Assembly: GCA_018398765.1 (NCBI GenBank)
Contig: JAHBMJ010005837.1
Span: 1-63,533, forward strand
Source of the DNA: Chromera velia
Lineage: Eukaryota; Sar; Chromeraceae
Length of the DNA stretch: 63,533 nt
Direction: 5' to 3'
The notes under the pieces are model-generated. The model was not told the DNA's origin and ran no database searches. It saw nothing but the letters and a program-made list of their open reading frames with translations. A program made the position numbers and the translations under genes. Shown here one piece after another: positions 24,731 to 33,968 of this stretch (positions are counted from its first letter, which is position 1; the number at the start of each line of letters is the position of its first letter).

Positions 24731-24977
24731 GGAAGGTTGGCAGCTGTGTCGGTGCGACTTTGCTGTCGTCTCTCCGACAGAGGAGAGAAGCTGAGAGAAA
24801 AGGGGAGGAGAGGAGAGAGAGAAGAGAAGGGCCGGCTTCAGGCCCCTCTGTTTCTTTCTTTCTTTCTTTGTTGTTCTCTTTTCTTCTATTTTCTTTTCCA
24901 ATCCTCGAAGGATATTCTCGAATGTGTCAGAGAGGACCCGCAAGGGGAATTCATCTTCCTCAAAGTGGGGACCTTCC
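24731..24977 (+). ncRNA. Structured element copy C (putative RNA, longest)
   Basis: 247 nt. Closing helix GGAAGGTT (24731-24738) with GACCTTCC (24970-24977). First hairpin GGCAGC/GCTGTC (24739-24767), where the innermost pair has switched from G-C to C-G relative to copy A. The centre contains a CTCTCC/GGAGAG hairpin (24770-24787) and further GC-rich and T-rich sequence. The 3' block GGGGAATTCATCTTCCTC is flanked by CCCGC and GTGGG. Confidence 0.6.
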
Positions 24978-25301
24978 TTTCCTTTCCTTCTTTTCTGAAT
25001 TGTTGGCCTTCATGCCTGCGGGCGGATGCCTACATTCTTGTGCGACCCTCAAGGAAGAGGGCGTGAGAATTAAGCGGCGATAAGAAGAACGATCGAAAGA
25101 AAGTGGCAGGGGCACTGACGGACCGATGAAAACAAACAAGAGAGAGCGGCTGGCCCCAAAGGTGCACCAGGCAGGCTGTCCTGGATTTCGAAAGAGAACA
25201 GAGGCACCCCTCTTTTGCTGGCTGAATGGATTTGGCAGGATGGAAAAGGAGAAAATCGAGGACGAGGCAGGGTGAATAAGTGGATGCTTTTAGTTGAGAA
25301 T

Positions 25302-25421
25302 GGCGGTTGGCAAGTGTGTCGGTGCGACTGTCCTGTCGTTTCGCTCTTTCTTCCTTTGAATGATTGGGGGTGGGAGGGGAAGTGTCCAAGGAGAATTCAC
25401 CTTCTTCAAAGGATGATCGCC
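25302..25421 (+). ncRNA. Structured element copy D (putative RNA)
   Basis: Closing helix GGCGGTT (25302-25308) with GATCGCC (25415-25421). First hairpin GGCAAG/CCTGTC (25309-25337), with one A-C mismatch, around GTCG-GTG-CGAC. The 3' block GGAGAATTCACCTTCTTC is flanked by GTCC and GGAT. A run of eight T follows about 25 nt downstream, which could act as a Pol III terminator. Confidence 0.6.
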
Positions 25422-26209
25422 CAATCAGCGTCCATGGATCTCTTTCTTTTTTTTCCCGTAAAATTACAGGACTACGGGTTCCCCGTGCGGTGTGACCGGG
25501 CTCAGGCAGGCTTCTTTCCCTCTCACACTCTTCCTCTCTTTTTTCCTCCGAGAAACAGTGTACGACTTCTCTTCACTATCTGTGTGTCTGTACTGAGGGC
25601 AGGACTAAGTGTAGAGCCTCGAAGCGTCGTGAACATACCACCGCACTGGCCTCATGGGAACATACTACGAAGAGGAATCGAAGAAGGAAATAGCCTTGTG
25701 GCGACAATGAAAAGGAAATCGCTTTTTTTTCTTTTGCGATTCTTCGGGCATACAGCAGTCGATCCATTCAAAGGCTCGTTCGTTTTTTCTTTCTTCGAAC
25801 GACCCCATCTTTGTCGTTTCTGTGCATGCAGCGATTTCTTTTCTCATTCGTTTTCTGTTGTCCGGACTCCCGAAATTCATTCTGCTGCCTTTCCTCCCTC
25901 TTGCATGGGGCGAGAGAACGGACGTCAACATCGCCCAAAAAAAAACAAGTAGGTCTGCAACTGGATGCAAGCCCGCGCGTGCGTCCTGAAGCATCCAGAC
26001 AGAGGCTCGACGCAAACTTTTTGGGCTGACGGAGTGCCATTGTGACCGTGGAAGGCCCCAGAAGCCCCGCAAACAGAAGCCGTATAGTGACCACAAAATA
26101 GAGAGTGCAAAAAGATTTACGAGAGCCGAAAAAAAGAAAAGATTGGATGATGGATGGATGGATTGGATGCAGATGCGACGTAAGGAGAGTTCAGCTAGAG
26201 TGACGCAAC

Positions 26210-26348
26210 CTGGTTGGTAAGTATGTTGGTGCGACTGGCTTACCTCCCTTCTCGTGTGCGCCGGGGTGACGCCCGGGTTTTTACTTGTATTCATGCACAG
26301 GGGGGGGACACTCTCAGGAGAATTCATCTTCTTCAAAAGAGAAACCAG
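26210..26348 (+). ncRNA. Structured element copy E (putative RNA)
   Basis: The most diverged copy, yet still fully paired. Closing helix CTGGTT (26210-26215) with AACCAG (26343-26348). First hairpin GGTAAG/CTTACC (26216-26244) is perfect although three positions differ from copy A, and the inner stem is GTTG-GTG-CGAC (a G-U pair). Centre hairpin CCGGG/CCCGG (26261-26276). The 3' block GGAGAATTCATCTTCTTC is flanked by TCTC and GAGA. Confidence 0.6.
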
Positions 26349-26349
26349 T

Positions 26350-26741
26350 GTGCAGGTTGCCTCTATGGAATTGTATGTGTGGGCAGTTGAATCTAATTTT
26401 AGTAATCCAATCTACGTCTCATACTAAGTCTCGTAGCTAAGTCATAAGCTGAAACTTTAGTTTTACTTTGGTTGTTGAAACCTAGGTTGAGACTAATTTT
26501 GAAATCGCAGTACAACGTGTTTTCATATATTTTAACTTATACCTAGTAACTTATCAGCTACATTACTAGCTTTTCTAAGCCTTTTCAGTATCGCTGTGAA
26601 TTAACTAGTACAATGACTACTAATTTACTAGTTAATATGTTGTAAGTACTTAGATGTGTATAAATTTCATAGCTATATAGTTTCATAGTTAGGATTAGGA
26701 TTAGGATTAGAATTTATGTCCGGAGGATTGGCCTCCCGCCC
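26350..26741. other. AT-rich flank of the copia element
   Basis: AT-rich DNA with no reading frame of note. It ends in (TTAGGA)n at 26689-26710 and a 41-bp stretch (26702-26742) that recurs at 32347-32387. Confidence 0.5.
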
Positions 26742-26742
26742 T
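26702..26742 (+). repeat. Dispersed 41-bp repeat, copy 1
   Basis: This stretch contains GAGGATTGGCCTC and is about 80 percent identical to 32347-32387. It abuts the left LTR of the copia element, so it is either part of the target repeat or the end of an older element. Confidence 0.6.
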
Positions 26743-27002
26743 GTAATCAGCCACTTATAGAGAGGAGGCGGGCGTGTATTGGTCGGCCCGACTTGGCCGG
26801 TCCCGTGCTGCTGCGTTGCCTATCGGTGCGGCGCGGCTTGAGATATTATGGAGACGGAGAAAATGCATGCGTCAATCTATGTTGTGAAATTGCTTAGTAA
26901 AATGCTCAGTGTGATTCGATGGAACAACTCTCGATCGATGAGAGCAGAAGCCGGACAAACATCTTGCATTATTATTTCTGTATAGAGAACCGTATAAGCG
27001 AC
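26742..27002 (+). repeat. Left LTR of copia element
   Basis: 261 bp beginning TGTAATCAGCC; matches 28656-28916 almost throughout. The repeat identity ends sharply at the AGCGAC near 27002. Confidence 0.85.
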
Positions 27003-28627
27003 AAGCGAGTCCCAATCGCAGAAGTAGACGCCGAGCACTGCCGCTCTGCTGTGCCCACCCATTTTGTTGACACCAAGAAGCGTATCGAGGAAGGTTCTTG
27101 GAAGTACAAGTCTCGAGTCGTTGCTGATGGCACTCCTTTTTTCGACCGCCGTGAAGGAGTCACAACGTCCTGCGCTACTGCTTCCCAGTCTGCCATGCGC
27201 ATTGCCCTTACCATGGCCTTTGCTCACTCCGACTTTAACCCCCGTGAAATCGTTGTGGCCGATGTGAAAACAGCGTACCTCACGGCTCTCCGTTCCCATT
27301 CCGTTTATGTCCATCCCCCGAAAGATCACCCAGACCATGGAAAGTTCCTGTGGCTCCTCAACCGCGCGCTTTACGGGCTCCGCGACTCTAGAAATTTGTG
27401 GGACCGCTCTCGCAACAAGACGCTCGCAGCAGCAGGGTGGGTGCCTTCCTCTGTTCGAGGAATGTGGTAGAAATGGACGGGTAAGCCTGAGGCCCCCACT
27501 TCCCATCTTCTTGGTATCCTTCCCACGTTTGTTGACGACTTTGCCATCCTGCCTATTGGTCGGTCTGCAATTCAGCTAGCACGCGAGATTGCAGCCAAAG
27601 GAGGTTACCAGATGAAGATTACCAAACTCAAGAACGGAACCCTCCGCTGGGCAGGGGTGGATTTCAATGTGTCACGGGACTCCGTGCACATCCACCAAAC
27701 CGAGTACCTCCTGTTTCTCCCCCTCCCTGAGGGTATGGGGGATTTTGCAGATTCTTCTGCTTCCGTTCCCTCTTCCATCCCCACTCCCCCTCCTGATTTG
27801 TTCCCCCTTCCCCCATCGTCTCACGAGCTTCCCTCTGAACCGCCCCGTCTCTTGACAGCCCAGGAAGGAAAAGCCTTTCATAAAAGGTTAGGGTGTCTTT
27901 CGTGGGTTGCACGAGACACTCGCCCCGACTTGTCACAAGGGTGCAATCAACTAAGCCGTCATTCCTCCGCCCCCACTCTGATTATCTCCTTTCCCTTCTC
28001 CGTTATGCTCGATGCACCGCCACCTCCCGCATCCTCCGTATCTCTCGCTCTGACGTCCCTTCCACATCATCCCCCCTCTCCACTAAGTTATGGAGCGATG
28101 CCGCATTGGGGTCTGCCGGAAATGCGCATCCACAGTCTGGGTGGCTTTTCACTTTGAAGTCTGCCATCCTACACTGGCGGGCATTTTCCCAAAAGCGAGT
28201 CGCCCGGTCTTCCACCCGAGCTGAACTCTACGCTGCTCATGACCTTGTTAATTTTTTAGAGTGTCTCTTGCCTGTCTTAAGGTGCGTCTGGAAAGCGGGA
28301 GTCACGGCTGAAGTGGGGGTAGACTCCAATGACTTGCTGAAGCTGGTTTCCAGTGAGATGCCCCGTCCGACCGAGCGTGCCCTCCAATCCGTCATAGAGT
28401 CACTTCAGCTCTGCATCATCGAAAAATCGCCTTGCACACTCGTCCTACACACCCTTTCCCTCCGTGATGCGCTGGATGAAGCTTCCATCCGCCTTTCATT
28501 CGTCCCTTCCCATTCCAACGTGGCTGACCCCTTGACAAAGCCAATGTCCATTGAGCTTTTACTCCCTTTTTTCACTTCTCACTCCTCTCCTTCTGTCACG
28601 TCGACCCCATCTCCGATTGTCCTGTAA
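27003..28627 (+). pseudogene. Copia pol remnant: reverse transcriptase and RNase H
   Basis: Frame 1 reads RVPIAEVDAEH, then the RT landmarks VADVKTAYLTA and LNRALYGLRDS. An in-frame TAG at 27468-27470 interrupts it. The same frame resumes with FVDDFAIL, the catalytic YVDD-type motif. Near 27970 the frame shifts, and RNase H continues in another frame with LWSDAALGSAG, STRAELYAAHD, VDSNDLL and NVADPLTKPM. One nonsense codon and one frameshift, plus the missing integrase and gag, make it a pseudogene. Confidence 0.85.
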
Positions 28628-28650
28628 AAAAAAAAAAAAAAAGGAAAGGA
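28626..28650 (+). promoter_or_regulatory. Polypurine tract of copia element
   Basis: An A run followed by GGAAAGGA lies directly before the right LTR, in the place of the plus-strand primer of LTR elements. Confidence 0.7.
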
Positions 28651-28655
28651 ATGCA

Positions 28656-28916
28656 TGTAATCAGCCACTTATAGAGAGGAGGCGGGCATACATTGGTCGG
28701 CCCGACTTGGCCGGTCCCGTGCTGCTGCGTTGCCTATCGGTGCGGCACGGCTTGAGATATTACGGAGACGGAGAAAATGCATGCGTCAATCCATGTTGTG
28801 AAATTGCTTAGTGAAATACTCAGTGTGATTCGATGGAACAACTCTCGATCGATGAGAGCAGAAGCCGGACAAACATCTTGTATTATTATTTCTGTATAGA
28901 GAACCATGTAAGCGAC
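28656..28916 (+). repeat. Right LTR of copia element
   Basis: 261-bp partner of the repeat at 26742-27002, with scattered substitutions. Confidence 0.85.
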
Positions 28917-28981
28917 TAGACTGATGTCCTTGACTGGAGCATTCTAGTTCTCTTCACGCCCCAATGCCGAATGTCCAACGT

Positions 28982-29260
28982 TGTTCCGTCAGGCCTACGG
29001 AAGCTATAGGACTCAGATACGTGCTTATACGATCTTACACATAGAGGTCTATTAGAGAGGGCATCTTTCTTTCAGGTTTGCCTTCTCTCTATAACAGGCA
29101 GCATGTATGCGCATCCATTCTCTGTATCTGAGAATTGCTGTCAATAATAGGCACGCGTCTATATTGAATCAATCACTCTGTATTGGACCTTTTTACTATT
29201 AGGTCGATCTTGCTTATCGAAGGACTTAGTGTTTCTCTTATTCATGATCCATAACACTCA
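28982..29260 (+). repeat. Left terminal inverted repeat
   Basis: 279 bp, from GTTCCGTCAGGCC to CATAACACTCA. It pairs with 30569-30853 with a few substitutions and short indels. Confidence 0.85.
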
Positions 29261-29492
29261 GCTGATCAAAGGGGCACTAAACGTATTCGCAGCGCTCGGA
29301 GTCCCCAACCAGATGGTGGAGGATGCATTGGATAAAGACGGTCACCGTCACCCTGAAGAAAGCCTCCGACATGATTTGCTTTGTCTGCTCTGCCACATTG
29401 CCGAACAAGACCTCATGCTGGAAAGGGTAATTCCGGGTGATTCTGTTCAAAAAGCACAAACAACATGCCTTTACTGGAGATATGCAGTGTGA
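29229..29492 (+). CDS. Small ORF inside the fold-back element
   Basis: An open frame of up to 87 codons runs from the inner edge of the left inverted repeat; the first true ATG is at 29244. It includes ALGVPNQMVEDALDKDGH. The composition looks more protein-like than random, and it could be a captured gene fragment. I recognise no family and there is no sign of a promoter or partner exon. Confidence 0.2.
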   Translation: MFLLFMIHNTQLIKGALNVFAALGVPNQMVEDALDKDGHRHPEESLRHDLLCLLCHIAEQDLMLERVIPGDSVQKAQTTCLYWRYAV

Positions 29493-29712
29493 AGGAAGGG
29501 TGTAGCTGCGTATGGTTGAAGCCGCGGGTCAAAGTTTTTGTGTCACTGTGACAGTGACTCTGCATGCTTCTCAGACGGTTTGTTCATCAATCGATGATGA
29601 ATTTCTTTCTCTTCTCATTCAGTCTCCATCTTTTTTCTTTTTTTTCCCTTTCTCAGACTTAGAGTGTGAAACCTGTCTTTCTTGTCACTCCTTCTATTAT
29701 TTTACCTCTATT

Positions 29713-30270
29713 AGTCAGACAGAACGATAAGAAGCAACCCATAAGAAGAGAGGGGGTTTTCCATTCCCCTCTGTGTGTTTCGGGAAAAGAACGTTCATGG
29801 TGACTCTGAAAAGTGTGAAAGAAAAGAGAAGTGAACTCTCGATTTCCCTTTCCCTTTTTTTCTCTGTTTGAAAGTTTCTTTTCTGCAACTTTGTCTGTCA
29901 CCTCACCCTTTTTGAGTTAGACAGAACAACAGGAAACAACGGTTACCCACAAAAAGAAATAGGGTCTTCCATTCCCCTCTGTGCGTCTCAGGAAAAGAAT
30001 GTTCTTGGTTACTCAGAAAAGTGTGAAAGAAAACAGAAGAGTACTTCTCTCTTTTTCTTACTTAGTCCCAATTCTTCGTTCTTTTTTCTCGCTCTGGTTG
30101 AAGTTTCCTTTTTTGTTACTCTCCCTGACAGTGTCACTTCATCTTTCTGAGTCAGACAGAACGACAACTTCACAAGAAGTAACCCATAAGAAGAGAGAGG
30201 GCTTTACTGTTCTTCTTTGCGCATCTCAGGAAAAGAAACGTTCTTGGTTACTCTGAAAAATGTGAAATAA
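29713..30270 (+). repeat. Three-unit internal tandem repeat of the fold-back element
   Basis: Units start at 29713, 29915 and 30150, each opening AGTCAGACAGAAC or a close variant, and are 200-235 bp long. Each contains AGGAAAAGAA and a GTGTGAAA box. The length differences come from T-rich stretches. Confidence 0.75.
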
Positions 30271-30568
30271 ACGTGTTCTCTCTCTCACTTGGTCTTAATC
30301 TCTTCTCTCAATTCTTTCTCTCCTTTTCACTCTTATGTTTCAGCACTCTAGTTCAGCACTAAAAGTCATTTCACTTTTAACAGCCTCAGGCTTTTGCCCC
30401 TCTGCCAGATGGCCTCAGATTGGAACGAGAAAGCCATTCAGATAAAGGAAAAATGATGCCGCGTATGCTTTTTCTTCAATTGTAAACCGTTTACAGCATA
30501 GGCTAGAACTGTGCGGGCGGGCCAGGGAGGTCTGATGCGTCTAGGCGCTTTCCTTGGGAGCTGCACGT

Positions 30569-30853
30569 TGAGTGTTATGGATCATGAATAAGAGAAACAC
30601 TAAGTCCTTCGATAAGCAAGATCGACCTAATAGTAAAAGGGTCTAATACAGAGTGATTGATTCAATACAGAAGTGTGCCTATTATTGACAGCAATTCTCA
30701 GATACACTATCAGAGAATGGACGCGCATACATGCTGCCTATTATAGAGAGAAGGCAAGCCTGAAGGAAAGATGCCCTCTCTAATAGACCTCTATGTGTAA
30801 GATCGTATAAGCACGTACCTGAGCCTTATAGCTTCCATAGGCCTGACGGAACA
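30569..30853 (-). repeat. Right terminal inverted repeat
   Basis: 285-bp inverted partner of 28982-29260. Confidence 0.85.
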
Positions 30854-30862
30854 CTGAGCAAG

Positions 30863-32260
30863 TTGAACGTCCCTCTGCGTATCCGTTCGATCCCTGTCTT
30901 AGCCAATCGTCTTGATTGGCCCATCAATGTAGAGACAGCTAACCACAAAGTTCACCACTTGCTCATTAACAAGCTCCTACTTCCTTACTTCAGTTGCTAT
31001 AATCTCGACTCTCTTCAAAAAGTCCAGCGCTTCTACACTATCCATCTCCTTCTTTGTGCCCTTCATAGCGTGTCCCGCCCAGTGGCACTTTCTGTCGCAT
31101 TTTGCTCTGTGAGTCTTCCAGTGAACCTTCTGATATGCAACGCTGTAATAAGTTGTAACCTAGGTTGCAACTTTGTACTGGCTGTACCTCTTTCTCGCAC
31201 TGTTGTCTTCGCATTGCCAGCATTGCAGGGTAGCTGGCGCTGCAGAAGTGTTATGAGATGCAAAGGTCAGTTCCGCTGTCAAAGAAGACGCGCTAGAAGA
31301 TGTAAGGCTTGGGACGGCTGTGCGTGGAACGATCGAGTCACGGTCTGCGGGTGTAGAGATGGGGACAGTCTTGCGTACAGGCGGAAAGACGAAGTCTTCA
31401 TCTGAGGATGTGAGGATCCGGTCCGGATGGCTCCCTGCAGTTAGAACTGTCACAACAGGGTGACTGTCTTATTCTGCCTTACAGGTTGACCTGAACTGGA
31501 TATGTTGCGCAAGACCTCGCTGTGCACAGTGACATTGCAGTCGGGGGGAGGAGAGACATGAAGGTGGTTCACTTGGTGGGACAGTCTCGTGGAAGGCACA
31601 CGCAACTGAGCATCTGCTGTGTCGTTGCTTTCAAAGCTTCTGGCCTTGTCAGGAGCCTGGTGGAAGGGCCTTGGACGATATGAATACCATGGACGAGCTG
31701 TGGCTGATAGGTCGCTGGAAAGACGCGACGAGGGGAAGGCGCCCGGAAGAACGTAACCGTTTTCCTTTCTGTCATCTCCTTCTCCTTGAAGGCTTAGCGT
31801 CTGGAGCCACTGCAATCTCGATCAGCGCTTGCCTCTTAATTCTGGTTGACTTGCGAAAGGAAACGCTACTAGGCTTGCCCATCTCTTGAGGGTTCATTCC
31901 GGAGCTACACTCTTGCAAATTTATCTCTTTATCCCTGGAGACGGAAACACTGGAGACGGAAGAAAGTGTTCTCTGAATATATTGCAGAGAGCTGATGATT
32001 TTCAAGACCTGCATCGGAAGATCAGTTACAGATACCAGAAGCAGAGACTGGGATTGCTTGAGTGCTTACTTTATGATGCTTAGCGCCGTCTGAAGACCAT
32101 TCAAGTTGTGCAGCTCTTGCGTCTGAGTTGAAGTAACACGACTCATTACACTTTCAGATCAGTCGTTCTCTGTCAATACTGCACGATCTTCTCTCGCGAG
32201 TCAAGCAACGAACTTCTGTGTTCACGCTCGCTACAACAAGAACGGCTCGCTCGAGGAAAA
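30863..32260. other. Unclassified decayed sequence
   Basis: Open stretches on both strands (30863-31405 plus; 31160-31453, 31450-31815 and 31772-32014 minus). The minus-strand pieces lie in different frames and include RKSTRIKRQ, which loosely recalls the basic linker ahead of copia reverse transcriptase. This is too weak to name. I regard the region as probable transposon debris. Confidence 0.3.
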
Positions 32261-33400
32261 AGGTAGATGGAATCGATCACAGTAAACTCCAATAAAATCT
32301 TTTTATTAAATTTTACTAAATTCTACGGGTAGGATAGGATTGGAGCTAGGATTGGAGTAATGTCTAGAGGATTGGCCTCTTGCCCTAATACTGAGCGTTC
32401 GACGTACCGCGTCCAGGAAAAGCGTATTAAAGCGTATACATGCTCAGACCTTCCTATATGGTAGGTCTGCATAGGCCAAAGACCTCAAGCTATAAATTTT
32501 ACTAAACATTCCTTGGGGATTCAATTCGGTTTTGTAAAGTAGAGAGAAAACAATGATATCAATGAAGAAAATATTATATATTAATTATTAAATAAAAGAA
32601 GAAAACAAAAGAAAGTTATAGAGACAAATAAGAAACTAAGGAAGAAATGTGTGTGGGGGGGGGGAATTAGCAACAGAAAGCAGAACAGGAAGAAACAGTT
32701 ACAAGGATTATGAAGGTTTATAAAAGAATGCTAAACATGTAGTTAGAAACACTGTCACTGTCTGTCAAAAAAAAAAACACTACGAAAAACAAAAACGAGA
32801 AAGAAAAAAAAAAAGAAAAACAACGAATAACAATGAAAAGAAGAAAAAAGAAATAAAAAAAAATAAATAAAAAATGAATTTTTAGAGGAATTAGCAGAGG
32901 AAATGAAAGAAAGAGATCTAAAAAGAAAGTGCCAGGGGAGACCGAGAGATGGAACTACAGAATAAACGAAAGGATTTAAGTCTTGCAATGAAAGGAAAAG
33001 TAAACAAACAAACAGAAAGGAAAGTCAAGGAAAAGAAAGAGAGGGGGGAAAGAAGGAAATTAGGGAAGGAGAGAGCCTCAGAGAGGAAGGAGATGACACA
33101 GATAGACCATTAGACATTCATAAAATAAACAAACAACCAAAAATAAGTAAAGGGTAGACTGAAAAAAGGAAGGAAACAAAGAAGTGCAAGGAAGGAACCA
33201 AGAAAGGAAAAAAAGAAAAAAGATCGGGAGGGAAGGAAAAGAAAGGGAAGAAAGGGAAAAAACCAAAAGAATAATGAAAAGAAAAACAAACAGAAAAAAA
33301 AAAGACAGAATGAAAGAAAACAAGAAAAAAAAAATTAAGTTGGACATGCAATGAAAAAGAATTCAAATTGAGGCAGGATTAAGGCGCAGAAAACCAATCG
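32261..33400. other. AT-rich then A/G-rich intergenic DNA
   Basis: AT-rich sequence to about 32900, then a long purine-rich stretch (AAAG-type) to 33350. ORFs here are products of low complexity. It includes the second 41-bp dispersed repeat. Confidence 0.5.
32347..32387 (+). repeat. Dispersed 41-bp repeat, copy 2
   Basis: Shares GAGGATTGGCCTC and its flanks with 26702-26742, but is not followed by an LTR. Confidence 0.6.
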
Positions 33401-33716
33401 CTCTCTTTGTGCGTGTCTGTGAATCCCATATTCGTTCCTTGTGTTCAGTACTTCTTTCACCTGGCAGCCTCATGACAGGTGATCACAAGCATGACGGACA
33501 ATTGAGAAGCGGAACTCGTTTGGCTCCGCTGCTGTGGTCCCTCCCCCCCGGTTCCCTAAATTCGCTTCCTTCATTCATCTACACAGACCGCACTTTGGCC
33601 ACACTCGATCAGAGAGCTTTCTCAGCAGGCATTGCAATGCGTTGATCAGTCGAACACCGTCCGCAACTTTAAAAAAAATTTGCGACCGTTCTCTTGCAGC
33701 CTTCCCCCCTGCGCCT

Positions 33717-33718
<2 letters not shown>

Positions 33719-33750
<32 letters not shown>

Positions 33751-33757
33751 CTCTCAC
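33719..33757. repeat. (CT)n microsatellite
   Basis: CT dinucleotide run in the region downstream of the Rab-like gene. Confidence 0.85.
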
Positions 33758-33968
33758 CCCCCCCTCCTCCCACTTCAAGCCTCTCTGGTATGCATAAATG
33801 GATGAATATCTTTGACGCTGTTGTTCCCTTCTTCCCCGCCGTTGACAGAAAGGGGGGAAGTGCGGGGAAGAAGTTCAACCAAGCATGTATTCGGTCCCTC
33901 AGCCCCCCCCCTGATTCTCTCTCTCTGTCTGCCTTTCTCTATCTCTCTCTATCTATCTCTCTATCTGT

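Larger units (their letters stand above)
22586..26350. other. 3.8-kb region without protein genes, hosting five RNA-like elements
   Basis: No reading frame here shows a recognisable domain or exon structure. Between the five structured elements listed separately there are low-complexity stretches, GAATGAATG-type repeats and a few T runs. The area lies between the metE stop and the AT-rich flank of the copia element. Confidence 0.6.
26742..28916 (+). mobile_element. Decayed, internally deleted Ty1/copia LTR retrotransposon
   Basis: Two 261-bp direct repeats (26742-27002 and 28656-28916), both starting TGTAATCAGCC, enclose 1.65 kb of copia-type reverse transcriptase and RNase H sequence. A purine tract (28626-28650) precedes the right LTR, as expected for plus-strand priming. 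Gag, protease and integrase are absent, so the element could not move alone. No clear target-site duplication is seen and the LTR 3' ends do not finish in CA, so the outer limits are approximate. The LTRs differ at roughly ten positions, which indicates an old insertion. Confidence 0.85.
28982..30853. mobile_element. Fold-back DNA element with ~280-bp terminal inverted repeats
   Basis: The left arm (28982-29260) matches the reverse complement of the right arm (30569-30853) almost base for base; both begin (5' to 3', outward end first) GTTCCGTCAGGCCT. The 1.3-kb interior has a short ORF and a three-unit tandem repeat and no transposase. This is the build of a non-autonomous fold-back or long-TIR element. 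No certain target-site duplication is visible. It lies 66 bp from the copia right LTR, so this stretch has collected insertions. Confidence 0.85.

Noticed and set aside
22880-26336. Minus-strand ORFs sharing KKVNSP and SHRHTCQP-like strings
   Set aside because: The similarity comes from the five structured elements; the reading frame between motifs is not conserved in length or sequence, whereas pairing is.
26689-26710. (TTAGGA)n resembling telomere repeat
   Set aside because: Only about three units, in AT-rich transposon-flanking DNA, and not the TTTAGGG type expected in algae.
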